NCBI RefSeq assembly: GCF_017347085.1
Contig: NZ_JADPSA010000009.1
Location: forward strand, 1-58,355
DNA length: 58,355 bases
Direction of reading: 5' to 3'
From: Nesterenkonia sp. E16_10
Lineage (GTDB): Bacteria; Actinomycetota; Actinomycetes; Actinomycetales; Micrococcaceae
Numbering within the stretch: position 1 is the stretch's first letter; every line of letters begins with the position of its first letter. The notes under the pieces were generated by a model that saw nothing but the letters and a program-made list of their open reading frames with translations, was not told the origin of the DNA and made no database searches. Positions 1 to 7,782 of the stretch are shown here, piece by piece. Position numbers and translations under genes: made by a program.

Positions 1-95
1 GAGGCATACTGGGCTGGCGCACCCCAGCTGAGGCCTTCGCCGATCAACTACGCTCATTGCAACAACAGACTGTTGCGACGATCGGTTGAATACGG
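1..95 (+). mobile_element. IS30-family element, right-hand end only
   Basis: The first 89 bases read as the last codons of a transposase (GWRTPAEAF, then a Gln-rich tail and VATIG-stop), the usual C-terminal pattern of actinobacterial IS30 transposases. The sequence spanning the stop codon (TGTTGCGACGATCGGTTGAA) is a plausible terminal inverted repeat. The rest of the element lies outside the window. The IS3 orfB reading resumes within about ten bases, so the IS30 copy appears inserted in orfB. The exact boundary is uncertain. Confidence 0.6.
3..89 (+). pseudogene. IS30-family transposase, C-terminal fragment (cut by window edge)
   Basis: Open from the window start to a TGA at 87-89, giving 28 residues: GILGWRTPAEAF followed by a short helix and LQQQTVATIG. 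IS30 transposases end with a 'K/R-x-LGW-x-TPAEA' segment after the DDE catalytic domain, so only the extreme C-terminus is present. Whether the whole gene is intact cannot be told, because its body lies before the window. The same strand and family recur at the opposite end of the window (58294), where a probable N-terminus is cut off. Confidence 0.6.
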
Positions 96-782
96 CTTGG
101 GACCCGGCATCCGAGTGGCTGATCAACTGACCCCGTTCCACCGGGTGGGCCTCGCGATCACGCTGCCAGATCGCCATGCGCAGCGGGATATCCACCAGCT
201 CGGTCTCTCTGGTGGTCGCCGCGTTCCACCCGATGATCTGCTGGGCGAAGACATCGACGATGAGCCACATAGGACCACCCAGCCCAGGTGCGCACATAGG
301 TGAAGTCCGCGACCCAGACACGATTCGGCGCATCGGCGGTGAAGTCCCGGTTCAGCAGGTCTCCGGCGCGGACCCCGTCCTTGGCCGGGATCGTGGTGCG
401 GATTCCCTTGCCATTCGCCCACACCGGCCAGCCCCAGGCTGCGCATGGCCCGGTCCACTGAGCCCCGGGAGGCACCCGGGAGGCACCCGGGAGGCTGCGG
501 CGAATCAGCGCGGTCATCTTCCGCCGGCCGTAGAGGCCTTCCGGAGCCAGCTTGGTGTTTCCCTGGCGATCGGTCGTGAAAGCCAGTCCCCGAATGCGGC
601 CCTCCACTGATGCATCAATGATGGTGCGGGCAGCGACCTGCTGGTTACTTCTAGCCCAGGCCCGGTAGGTTCTCGCTGCGATCGTCAGACCTTCGGCAGA
701 AAGGATCTGACAGATCGACTCGACAGCGAAGCCTTGGCCTGGAGAGTTCCTCGATGAACGCCAGGATCAGCGGCTGCGGGGG
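96..782 (-). pseudogene. IS3-family transposase orfB (integrase core), frameshifted and truncated
   Basis: Reading frames can be stitched on the minus strand: LNFLRGGTRPPQPL, LAFIEE, GFAVESICQIL, LYGRRKMTALIRR, GKGIRTTIPAKDG, DFTADAPNRVWVADFTYV, LIVDVFAQQIIGW, then LISHSDAGSQ. The W-x-x-DFTYV segment carries the first DDE aspartate and HSDAGSQ the second. The glutamate and everything after it are gone. At least four frame breaks are visible: near 745; at three copies of an 11-bp unit at 463-496 (net +22); near 415; and near 270. It would normally be made by -1 frameshifting from orfA. This is clearly a dead copy. Confidence 0.8.
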
Positions 783-1078
783 TCGAGTTCCCCCGCGAAG
801 AAAATTGAGGCCCTGCGCAGGATCTCGTTGGTCTCTTTCAGCCGACGGTTCTCCATGCGCAGCTGCTTGAGCTCGATGTTCTCATCGGTGCTGACACCTT
901 CGCGGGCGCCGTGGTCGATCTGGTGCTGACGCACCCATCGCCGGAGCGTGTCTTGGCCGACACCGACCTGCTTGGAGATGACCTCTACAGCGGCGGTGCG
1001 GGAGGAGTATTCAGACTGGTGATCGAGGACCAATCGGACGGCGCGCTCCTTCAGAGCGGGATCGATTCGACGAGGCAT
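767..1078 (-). CDS. IS3-family transposase orfA (HTH protein)
   Basis: A 103-residue protein that binds the element's ends and forms the N-terminal part of the frameshift-made IS3 transposase. A helix-turn-helix of the IS3/IS911 type lies at about residues 8-50 (ERAVRLVL, VGVGQDTLRRWVRQ). A leucine-zipper-like helix follows at about 65-92 (NIELKQLRMENRRLKETNEIL), and the end is the usual FFAGELD. The start is supported by AAAGGATGTAGCT upstream. orfB overlaps in the -1 frame. OrfA itself is intact although its partner is ruined. Confidence 0.85.
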   Translation of the reverse strand: MPRRIDPALKERAVRLVLDHQSEYSSRTAAVEVISKQVGVGQDTLRRWVRQHQIDHGAREGVSTDENIELKQLRMENRRLKETNEILRRASIFFAGELDPRSR

Positions 1079-1133
1079 AGCTACATCCTTTCAGCTTAAA
1101 AAGATGCGGCATCAAACCTGAGACGCTTCACTC

Positions 1134-1166
1134 TCGCAGCCGCCGGTTCGATTCCGGCAGGCGGCT
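1134..1166 (+). tRNA. tRNA 3' half (T arm and acceptor strand), gene disrupted by IS3
   Basis: A 5-bp T stem GCCGG/CCGGC (1142-1146 and 1154-1158) encloses the canonical T loop TTCGATT. It is followed by a 7-nt acceptor strand AGGCGGC and discriminator T, with no encoded CCA. The D arm, anticodon and 5' acceptor strand are absent: the IS3 end abuts at 1130. The acceptor strand implies a 5' end of GCCGCCT, which occurs in some actinobacterial tRNA-Thr genes, but identity cannot be proven without the anticodon. It could also be an attachment-site remnant. Confidence 0.5.
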
Positions 1167-1173
1167 CCGATGG

Positions 1174-1214
1174 ACCCTCTGATCTGGCTGCATATTCAGT
1201 TTGGAGGGTTTTCT
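1174..1214 (+). terminator. Possible terminator downstream of the broken tRNA
   Basis: ACCCTC (1174-1179) pairs with GAGGGT (1204-1209), followed by TTTTCT. The loop is long (24 nt) but can form an inner stem. It sits at the place expected for the terminator of the interrupted tRNA gene. Confidence 0.4.
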
Positions 1215-1277
1215 CGTCTCATGACACCTGAGCGGCACCCCTGGACCAGTCTCGGCCCCTCACCGGGCCAGCCTTAG

Positions 1278-2057
1278 TCAGACCGGGTCCTGGACCAGCG
1301 CGTAGACCCGCGACGGGCTCGCAGTTCCGTCCACGATGGGCAGCGGAGCGACCACCAGCATCGCCCCGACAGCCGGGAGCTTGTCCAGGTTCTGCAACGA
1401 GGTGATCCCGTACTTGTCGTTGCCCAGCAGGTGAGAGTGCACCGGGAACGGCGGGTCCAGTTCGGCGCCGCGGCCGGCATCGATCCCGACGGTCTCCACT
1501 CCGATGCCCGAGAGCGAGGTCTGCTCCGCGATCCACAGGGCCGCCTCTGCCGAGATGCCCGGGGTGTGTGAGCCGGTCTCGTCGACATTGAGGAATGCCT
1601 CCTGGTCCTGTGAGAATCGGTCCCACCCGGTCCGCAACAGCAGCCAGCCGTTCTCGGGCAAGGGACCATGCTCGGCCTCCCAGGCACGAATGTCCTCGAT
1701 CTGGAGCAGGAAGTCAGGATTCTTGTCCACCTGATCCCTGACATCGAGCACCGCGGCCGGGCCGATCAGCCGTTCGGGCGGGATTGAGGACACGTCATGG
1801 CCGCCTCTCCCCGATACCCAGTGGACCGGAGCATCGATATGGGTGCCGACGTGTTCACCGGTGTGGATGTTGTGGTGCTTCCAGAACGGGCCCGGTTCGT
1901 CATACTCCGAGACCTTGTCCAGACTGAAATCAATCAGATTCACGAACGGCTCGGGCAGCTTCAAGGTCGGCGTTGAGGCGGAGAGCGGATTCGTGAGATC
2001 AACGATGCGCACAGATCTGTCGGTCAGGCCGGCGAGCAATGCATTCACTGCGGTCAT
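1278..2057 (-). CDS. Cyclase-family (kynurenine formamidase-like) metal hydrolase
   Basis: 259 residues. The family signature H-x-GTH-x-D-x-P-x-H is present as HVGTHIDAPVHW at about residues 69-80, the metal-binding and catalytic site of the cyclase/formamidase superfamily (PF04199). A second conserved stretch GIGVETVGIDAG is near 185. Members hydrolyse amides or cyclic esters, for example N-formylkynurenine or isatin; the substrate here is unknown. ATG 2057 has GAGGGTG eight bases upstream. It lies 50 nt downstream of the thiamine-diphosphate enzyme gene on the same strand, so the two probably form one operon acting on related substrates. Confidence 0.85.
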   Translation of the reverse strand: MTAVNALLAGLTDRSVRIVDLTNPLSASTPTLKLPEPFVNLIDFSLDKVSEYDEPGPFWKHHNIHTGEHVGTHIDAPVHWVSGRGGHDVSSIPPERLIGPAAVLDVRDQVDKNPDFLLQIEDIRAWEAEHGPLPENGWLLLRTGWDRFSQDQEAFLNVDETGSHTPGISAEAALWIAEQTSLSGIGVETVGIDAGRGAELDPPFPVHSHLLGNDKYGITSLQNLDKLPAVGAMLVVAPLPIVDGTASPSRVYALVQDPV

Positions 2058-2107
2058 GTGGTGACACCCTCTTCTCGAGATGGAACTCAGGTGAGGCTAT
2101 CGGAGTT

Positions 2108-3748
2108 TCAGTGCCCCTTGAAAGCCTCGGCCAGCCACCAGGAGCCTCCGTCGTCGGCGACCTTCGCATCGATCACCAGGGGACGCCTCGGGTCCGACTC
2201 GATCCATTTCCGCAGCGGTGCAAGGTCCTCGGTACAGCGCACGGTGATGGCCTCGGCGCCGAATCCTCGAGCGATCGCGGCGATATCCGTGTCGGGGAAC
2301 CTCACCGTTGCCAGGTCATGCCCCTCACCGAAGTGGTGGACTTCCGCCGAGTAGGCCGCGTCGTTGTAGACCACCACGACCAGGGGCAGCTTCAGGCGCA
2401 CCGCGGTCTCCAGTTCCTGAACGGCCATCAGGAACCCGCCGTCACCGGTTCCCAGCACCGGCATCCGCCGAGGCTGGGCCAGCGCTGCTCCGATGGCGGT
2501 GTACAGGCCCAGTCCGATCGACTGGAACGCCTGGGTGAAGCAGAAGCCGAACTCGTCGGGGACGTCGAAGTACTGGCTGGGGTAACCCATGAAGTTCCCC
2601 GAATCGACGCTGACGATCCGCTCGGCCGGAAGGATTCGGTTGATCTCCTTGGAGAGCTCCCGCGGATCGATGTTCTCTCCGGGAGTGCCCAGAACCTCGG
2701 TCGGGGTCTGGTCCCAACGCGACTGGGTCGCAATCCGCTCTTGCACCGAAGGTGTGCGGTAGCCGGTCCGCTCCCGGCCCTCGACTGCTCCCAGGAGCGC
2801 CTGGGCGACGCCGCGCGCACTGCCGAGGATCGGGATGTCAACGCCGCGATGGGCACCGAGTGCGGAATCCTCGACGTCGACCTGGGCGACCTTGGTGTCG
2901 GGACCGATGAGCTTGCCGTGGCGGGTGGTCCACATGTTCAACGCGCAGCCGAACGCAACGACCAGGTCGGCGTCTCTGATCAGCTCTGCGCTCAGCGGTG
3001 AGGAGAAGCCCCCGGAGATGCCCAGGTCGAAGTCGTTGCCGTGGAAAAGTCCCTTCGCCACGGCGCTGGTCGCCAGCAGGGCTCCGGTCGCCTGCGCCAG
3101 CGCCGCGATCTCATGCTTCGCGCCACGGCCACCACGACCCGCCAGGAACACCGGCCGCTCGCTGCGAGCCAGCGCCTCGATCAGTGGCTCCAGCTCGCCC
3201 TGGGACGGCGTGATCTCGGGTCGCGGCTCGACGCCGAGCTGCGGGATCTCTCCGAGAGCCTCCGCGGCCTGGACGTCCAGGGGAAGGTTCAACACCACCG
3301 TGCGGCGGTCCCGGACTGCCGTGCGATAGGCCCGGAGGGTGTCTGCCAGCGCAGATGCCGCGGAGTGAACGCGTTCCGGCTGTGCCGAGAGCGCGCGGGC
3401 GAAGCCTGTCTGATCCATGGCGAAGTTGGAATGGACCTGGTGAGCCGCACTCTCCGCGGCCAGCACGATCATCGGGGTGCGGGACTTCGCGGCTTCGGTG
3501 ATTCCGGTGCCGGCGTTGGTCAGGCCGCACCCCTGGTGCAGGCTCAGCACGCTGACCTCCGCGCTCATCCGAGAGTAGGCATCGGCCATGGTCGCCGCGC
3601 CGCCCTCATGCCTGGAGGCGATGAAGGGCACTCCCGCTGCGCGCAGGGCGTTGGTGACGACAAGGTTCCCGCTGCCCACGACGCCGAAGGCGTGGCCGAC
3701 ACCGAGGCGGGCGAGGTAGGTGCCGACCTGTTCTGCGACGGTGATCAT
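2108..3748 (-). CDS. Thiamine-diphosphate-dependent enzyme, acetolactate synthase/benzoylformate decarboxylase superfamily
   Basis: 546 residues with the three-domain ThDP fold. The N-terminal pyrimidine-binding domain has the activating glutamate in SRHEGGAATMADAYSRMS (E48). A central TPP_enzyme_M domain spans about 190-320. The C-terminal diphosphate-binding domain carries GDGG followed by NDAAYSAE (the GDG-x(24-27)-N motif) at about 430-460. Start chosen at ATG 3748, preceded by GGGAGAGAGCAG; the frame is open further upstream but is not family-like. It is first gene of a probable operon with the cyclase-family hydrolase. Decarboxylase, lyase or synthase activity cannot be decided; it is too divergent to call IlvB. 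Confidence 0.85.
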   Translation of the reverse strand: MITVAEQVGTYLARLGVGHAFGVVGSGNLVVTNALRAAGVPFIASRHEGGAATMADAYSRMSAEVSVLSLHQGCGLTNAGTGITEAAKSRTPMIVLAAESAAHQVHSNFAMDQTGFARALSAQPERVHSAASALADTLRAYRTAVRDRRTVVLNLPLDVQAAEALGEIPQLGVEPRPEITPSQGELEPLIEALARSERPVFLAGRGGRGAKHEIAALAQATGALLATSAVAKGLFHGNDFDLGISGGFSSPLSAELIRDADLVVAFGCALNMWTTRHGKLIGPDTKVAQVDVEDSALGAHRGVDIPILGSARGVAQALLGAVEGRERTGYRTPSVQERIATQSRWDQTPTEVLGTPGENIDPRELSKEINRILPAERIVSVDSGNFMGYPSQYFDVPDEFGFCFTQAFQSIGLGLYTAIGAALAQPRRMPVLGTGDGGFLMAVQELETAVRLKLPLVVVVYNDAAYSAEVHHFGEGHDLATVRFPDTDIAAIARGFGAEAITVRCTEDLAPLRKWIESDPRRPLVIDAKVADDGGSWWLAEAFKGH

Positions 3749-3869
3749 CTGCTCTCTCCCGGAACGTTGAATGGCTGACCTGACCCATTCGACCATGCCG
3801 AGCCCGATCGGCGATGCCGGACGCGAAGCTCCTCGGTGCCCGCACCTTGTCGCTGAGCCTCGGTGAGAC

Positions 3870-3875
3870 GAGACT
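3870..3875 (+). promoter_or_regulatory. -10 box for leaderless transcript (glycolipid-binding protein)
   Basis: GAGACT ends 6 nt before ATG 3882 and no Shine-Dalgarno sequence is present. This is a weaker match than the TANNNT boxes elsewhere in the window. Confidence 0.35.
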
Positions 3876-3881
3876 GACCCC

Positions 3882-4478
3882 ATGACGAGTCATCTGCTCT
3901 CCTGGTCCGGCGTCGACGACGCTGACCGCTCCGACCACGCCTGCATCGAACTGAGTGATTCCTCGATGCACGCCATCGGCGCCACCCAGGCCCGACATTT
4001 CAGCTCGGCCTGGGAGCTCGAGGTCGCCAGCGGGTGGACGACGCAGGCGCTGCGCGTGACCACGCACGGGTTCGGCTGGTCACGCTGGTTGGAGCTCACC
4101 CGATCAGAGTCAGGTCGGTGGTCTGCCGAAGCTGGTGCTCGGGGCGACACCAAGCTGCCGCCGCCGGGTCTGGAGGAGCCCGCGACCCTGGACGACGCGG
4201 TCGACTGCGATCTTGGACTGTGTCCGGTCACCAACACGATGCCGATCCGCCGGCTCGGGCTCCTGGACCGGGACGTGCCGGCCACACAGCTGGCCATGGC
4301 GTGGGTGGAGATGCCGTCGTTGCGGGTGCTGCGCAGTGAGCAGGTCTATGCCTCGCAGTGGGAAGGTGAGCGCAGGCTCGTGCGGTACAGCAGTCTGCGC
4401 GGCGACTTCAGCGCCGACCTGACCGTGGACTCCCATGGGCTGGTGATCGACTACCCGTCTCTGGCCCGCCGCCTCTGA
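3882..4478 (+). CDS. Putative glycolipid-binding domain protein (PF06475/DUF1089 type)
   Basis: 198 residues, no signal peptide or membrane segment. The pattern LSWSGVDDA...GWSRWLELTR...DCDLGLCPVTNTMPIRRL...VEMPSLRVLRSEQVY...DSHGLVIDYPSLARR matches the actinobacterial 'putative glycolipid-binding' family, a beta-sheet domain related by fold to lipoprotein carriers. The biological ligand is not established. It is divergent from the ThDP enzyme gene, with 133 nt between starts, and convergent with the flavoprotein at 4482. The ATG has no Shine-Dalgarno but has a -10-like GAGACT exactly 6 nt upstream, suggesting a leaderless mRNA. Confidence 0.75.
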   Translation: MTSHLLSWSGVDDADRSDHACIELSDSSMHAIGATQARHFSSAWELEVASGWTTQALRVTTHGFGWSRWLELTRSESGRWSAEAGARGDTKLPPPGLEEPATLDDAVDCDLGLCPVTNTMPIRRLGLLDRDVPATQLAMAWVEMPSLRVLRSEQVYASQWEGERRLVRYSSLRGDFSADLTVDSHGLVIDYPSLARRL

Positions 4479-4481
4479 CGC

Positions 4482-5810
4482 TCAGCTGCCGGCAGGGGTT
4501 CGGCCGATCGAGAGGAGCTGCGGCTCCTGGGCGGGCGCCGGAGTGCAGCAGCCTCCACCGCTGTTCTCGGGGGCGTCGAAATCGCCGGCGCCGCCGCAGA
4601 CTCCGGTGTCGGGCAGCTTCAGCTCGACCCGGGCCGCAGCCTCGTGGTCCCCGGCCAGCTCGGCGACCACGCTGCGCACCTGCTCGTAGCCGGTGAGCGC
4701 CAGGAAGGTCGGGGCCCGGCCATAGGACTTCATGCCCACCAGGTACAGATCGGATTCCGGCTGGGCCAGATCGGCGGCCCCGGTAGCCTGCACGGATCCA
4801 CAGGAGTGCACGTTGGGGTCGATCTCCGCCGCCACACGGCGCGGCGCCTCCAGAATCGGATCGAGATCGAGACGCATCTCGGAGAGGAAGGACAGGTCCG
4901 GCCGGAAGCCGGTGAGCGCCACCACCGCGTCGACGGCGGGCAGTTCACGGCCATCCTCATCGATCAGCACCACCTGTTCACCAGTGCGTCGAACCTCGGC
5001 GGTCCGGAAACCGGTGACCAGCTGCACGGCACCGGATTCCACCGCTCGCTGTGCGCGCTGACCCAGGGCGCCGCGCTGCGGGAGCTCATCGGCTGCGCCT
5101 CCCCCGAAGGTTCCCTCGCCGACGACTCGACGGATCGCCCAGGTGATTCGGGTGCCGGGGTGCTTCTCGGCGATCTGGGTCAGCTCGTGGAGGGCGTTGA
5201 AAGCTGAGTCGCCGGAACCGATGACCACGACATGCTTGCCGGCGTACCGGGCGGGCTCCGCCCGATCAGGCACCTGGTAGCGGATCAGGTCTACGGCCGC
5301 GCGTTCGCCCAGGGCGGGCACGCCATCTGCGCCTGCTGGGTTCGGGACCCGCCAGTTCCCGGATGCGTCGATGACCGCGCGCGCCTGCACGCGGGACTCC
5401 ACACCGGCGGAGTCGATGAGGTGCACGGTGAACGGCTGGCCCGCCCGGTCGGCGTCGACCAGACGGTCGCGGCCCTTGCGCGAGACCGCCGTGACCCGCG
5501 CGTCGCAGCGGACACGGTCCCCCAGCACCGTCGCCAGCGGGGCGAGATAGTCCTGCACCCATTCGGCTCCGGTGGGGTATCCCGCCTCGGGTGCGGTCCA
5601 TCCGGTGGGCTCGAGCAGTCGCGCCGAGGCCTGATCGATCAGCTCGGGCCAGGCCGAGAACAAGCGCACGTGTCCCCATTCGGACACGGCGGCAGCTGGG
5701 TTCGACCCGGATTCCAGCACCAGCGGCTCGAGGCCATGCTCCAGCAGGTGGGCCGCGGCCGCCATTCCCTGGGGGCCGGCACCGATGACGACGACGGGAA
5801 GACCATTCAT
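4482..5810 (-). CDS. FAD/NAD(P)-binding oxidoreductase with C-terminal Cys cluster, arsenic-operon type
   Basis: 442 residues. N-terminal FAD-binding GxGxxG (VVVIGAGPQGM, G10-G15) and an NAD(P)-binding GSGDSA near residue 200 identify a flavin monooxygenase/thioredoxin-reductase-like enzyme. The tail has a Cys-rich element (GVCGGAGDF, then GGGCCTPAP) ending about 20 residues before the C-terminus. Vicinal cysteines of this kind recur in flavoproteins of actinobacterial arsenic operons and could bind arsenite; that is inference. AAGGAG lies before ATG 5810. It is transcribed divergently from the ArsO-like gene across an inverted repeat. No arsR, arsenite pump or arsenate reductase lies in the window. 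Confidence 0.75.
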   Translation of the reverse strand: MNGLPVVVIGAGPQGMAAAAHLLEHGLEPLVLESGSNPAAAVSEWGHVRLFSAWPELIDQASARLLEPTGWTAPEAGYPTGAEWVQDYLAPLATVLGDRVRCDARVTAVSRKGRDRLVDADRAGQPFTVHLIDSAGVESRVQARAVIDASGNWRVPNPAGADGVPALGERAAVDLIRYQVPDRAEPARYAGKHVVVIGSGDSAFNALHELTQIAEKHPGTRITWAIRRVVGEGTFGGGAADELPQRGALGQRAQRAVESGAVQLVTGFRTAEVRRTGEQVVLIDEDGRELPAVDAVVALTGFRPDLSFLSEMRLDLDPILEAPRRVAAEIDPNVHSCGSVQATGAADLAQPESDLYLVGMKSYGRAPTFLALTGYEQVRSVVAELAGDHEAAARVELKLPDTGVCGGAGDFDAPENSGGGCCTPAPAQEPQLLSIGRTPAGS

Positions 5811-5839
5811 GGTTCACTGCTCCTTGTATTGATGAACCT

Positions 5840-5867
5840 CGATGCATCCACTCTCGGTCATGCATCG
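5840..5867. promoter_or_regulatory. Perfect inverted repeat (operator candidate) between divergent flavoprotein genes
   Basis: CGATGCAT (5840-5847) and ATGCATCG (5860-5867) are exact reverse complements separated by 12 nt. On the minus strand a TTGACA-like -35 (TTGACA at 5873-5878) overlaps the upstream side. Size and placement suit a dimeric repressor such as an ArsR/SmtB protein controlling both directions, but no such regulator is encoded next to it. Confidence 0.5.
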
Positions 5868-5891
5868 ACAACTGTCAATGTATTGGAGAGA

Positions 5892-7046
5892 ATGGGGCGT
5901 GACCCAGAATGGAGCCCCGTGACTGACCAGGTTGAACCATCCCCTGAGACCACCTCGGCACCACCCGCGCACGTGCCGATCGCGATCATCGGCGGGGGCC
6001 AGTCCGGGCTCGCCACCGGGTTCTATCTCCGCCGAGCCGGCCTCACGCCCGGTGAGGACTTCGCGATCCTCGATGCCGCCGAGAGCCCTGGAGGCGCCTG
6101 GCCCCGCATGTGGGAGGGTCTGCGCACGTTCTCGCCGTCCTCGTCCTCCTCGTTGCCGGGGTGGATGATGCCCTCCTGGGATGAGTCCGAACATGGATAC
6201 CCTCCGCGTTCCCATGTCGTGGACTACCTCACCCGATACGAGCAGCGCTACGATCTCAAGGTCTTCCGCCCCCGGCGGGTCACCGCGGTGCGGACCCAGG
6301 ACCAGGATCCACAGGGACGGCTGGTCCTGTCCGGGGAGAATCTCTCGATGACGGCGCAGACCGTGATCTCCACGACGGGGACCTGGGAACGGCCCTTCTG
6401 GCCGGTCTATCCCGGAATGCGGGGCTTCTCCGGGAGGCAGCTGCACGCTGCGGACTACGTGAACCCGCGGGACTTCGCGGGCCGGCGAGTGATCGTCGTC
6501 GGCGGAGGCAACTCCGCCGCCCAGATCCTGGCCGAGGTGTCCACCGTGGCGGAGACGACGTGGGTCTGCAGCCGGACCCCGAGGTTTCTCCCCGACGACG
6601 TCGACGGTAGGGCGCTCTTCGCCGCCGCCACCGCCCGCATCAAGGCGTTGGAACAGGGCCGGGAACACGCAGGGGTGGCCGGGCTCGGCGACATCGTAAT
6701 GATCCCCTCGGTGCGGGACGCGCGGGACCGCGGCGCCCTGCGCGCCAGCCCGATGTTCACCCGCTTGACCCCCTCAGGAGTGGCCTGGGAGAACGGTGAC
6801 AGCCAGGATGCCGACGCCATCATCTGGTGCACCGGGTTCCGCCCGGCGCTGCATCACCTTCAGCCGCTGGGTCTGCGGGATACGCACGGCCACGTTCCGG
6901 TCGGCGGGCCCTCCAAGACCCAGGTCATCGGTGACCCGCGGCTCTACCTCCTGGGCTACGGGGACTGGACCGGCACGGCCTCGGCCACTCTGGTCGGGGT
7001 GGGCCCCTTCGCCAAGGCCACGGCCAGGGCCGTCACCGGCACCTGA
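5892..7046 (+). CDS. arsO: ArsO-like flavin-containing monooxygenase
   Basis: 384 residues from ATG 5892 (GGAGAGA just upstream; GTG 5919, nine codons in, is an alternative). It has GGGQSG (FAD, IAIIGGGQSGLATGFYL), the FMO-like ESPGGAWPRMWEGLRTFSPSSSSSLPGW segment, a second Rossmann motif VIVVGGGNSAAQIL around residue 200, and DAIIWCTGFRPAL, typical of the NAD(P)H-dependent ArsO family. ArsO members occur in arsenic resistance operons and are proposed to act on organic arsenicals or thiols; the reaction is not settled. The divergent flavoprotein partner supports a shared arsenic or oxidative-stress role, although other ars genes are absent here. Confidence 0.7.
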   Translation: MGRDPEWSPVTDQVEPSPETTSAPPAHVPIAIIGGGQSGLATGFYLRRAGLTPGEDFAILDAAESPGGAWPRMWEGLRTFSPSSSSSLPGWMMPSWDESEHGYPPRSHVVDYLTRYEQRYDLKVFRPRRVTAVRTQDQDPQGRLVLSGENLSMTAQTVISTTGTWERPFWPVYPGMRGFSGRQLHAADYVNPRDFAGRRVIVVGGGNSAAQILAEVSTVAETTWVCSRTPRFLPDDVDGRALFAAATARIKALEQGREHAGVAGLGDIVMIPSVRDARDRGALRASPMFTRLTPSGVAWENGDSQDADAIIWCTGFRPALHHLQPLGLRDTHGHVPVGGPSKTQVIGDPRLYLLGYGDWTGTASATLVGVGPFAKATARAVTGT

Positions 7047-7063
7047 GGGCTGAGGTCTGAGGG

Positions 7064-7726
7064 TCAGGGGGCCGCCTCGGACACCACCAGGCCCAGGTGA
7101 TCCGCCAGCGAGGGCGCCAGTTCCACCAGTTGTTCCTCACTGATCACCGCGCCCTTGAGTCCGGCGAGTCCGACGATCCGACTCAGCGCGGCGCCGCGCA
7201 GGTCGACGTCTTTCAGTCGGGCGCCTCCCACCTCCAGCGTGCCCACAGTGCAGTCGGAGAACTTCACCCGAGTGGCACGGGCACCGGAGATGTCCAGCTC
7301 AGCGATGGTGCAGTGTTCGAACAAGACGTCCGCCAGGACAGCATTGCGCAGATTCACCAGGTCCAGCTTGCATCCGCGCAGCACCAGCCCGCTGATCCCG
7401 GCATCGTAGAGTTCTGCGACGCCGAAGCGGCTGCCCTCTACCGAGACGTCCCGCCAGGTGGATCGAGGGGCCTTCAGATGTGGGGCGCTCACCCGCTCCC
7501 AGCGCGATTCCAGCACCGAGGCCGCGGAGAGGTCCGTGTCGGCGAGCGCCACGGATCGCAGCACGCATTCGGTGAGTCTGCCGCCGGAGAGATCCATACC
7601 GGAGAGGTCCGCATCCGTCAGCAGGATGCGGTCTGCCTGCCCGGTGCGCTCCAGCGCCTCGACGCTGCCTGCCTCCAGGTCAACCGGTCGGGAGGTCCGG
7701 AGTTTGGGGCCTTGAATCGCTCGCAT
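7064..7726 (-). CDS. Pentapeptide-repeat protein
   Basis: 220 residues with tandem A(D/N)LXX-type pentapeptides (ADLSGMDLSGGRL, ADTDLSAASVL, KLDLVNLRNAVLADVLF, AELDISGARATRVKF, LKDVDLRGAAL), giving a right-handed quadrilateral beta-helix over about residues 35-190. Such proteins are soluble. Some (Qnr, MfpA) mimic DNA and protect gyrase from fluoroquinolones, while others act in unknown ways. Repeat regularity here is imperfect, so a Qnr function is only a possibility. ATG 7726 follows GAGAGGCAGGCAG. It is convergent with the ArsO-like gene and divergent from the Nudix gene. Confidence 0.8.
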   Translation of the reverse strand: MRAIQGPKLRTSRPVDLEAGSVEALERTGQADRILLTDADLSGMDLSGGRLTECVLRSVALADTDLSAASVLESRWERVSAPHLKAPRSTWRDVSVEGSRFGVAELYDAGISGLVLRGCKLDLVNLRNAVLADVLFEHCTIAELDISGARATRVKFSDCTVGTLEVGGARLKDVDLRGAALSRIVGLAGLKGAVISEEQLVELAPSLADHLGLVVSEAAP

Positions 7727-7782
7727 CTGCCTGCCTCTCAGTCGGGCTCAGCCTAGCCCCGCGGACGGACATCGCCCGGTGT

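Larger units (their letters stand above)
90..1130 (-). mobile_element. IS3-family insertion sequence, damaged
   Basis: Contains orfA (767-1078) and a decayed orfB in the -1 frame, the standard IS3 arrangement. The upstream terminus, read on the minus strand from 1130, begins TGAAGCGTCTCAGGTTTGAT, a TG-starting inverted repeat of the kind found in actinobacterial IS3 members. The other terminus is missing: orfB stops just after its second catalytic Asp, where the IS30 fragment begins. The element sits inside a tRNA gene whose 3' remnant starts at 1134. With orfB broken, it cannot transpose by itself. Confidence 0.75.
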
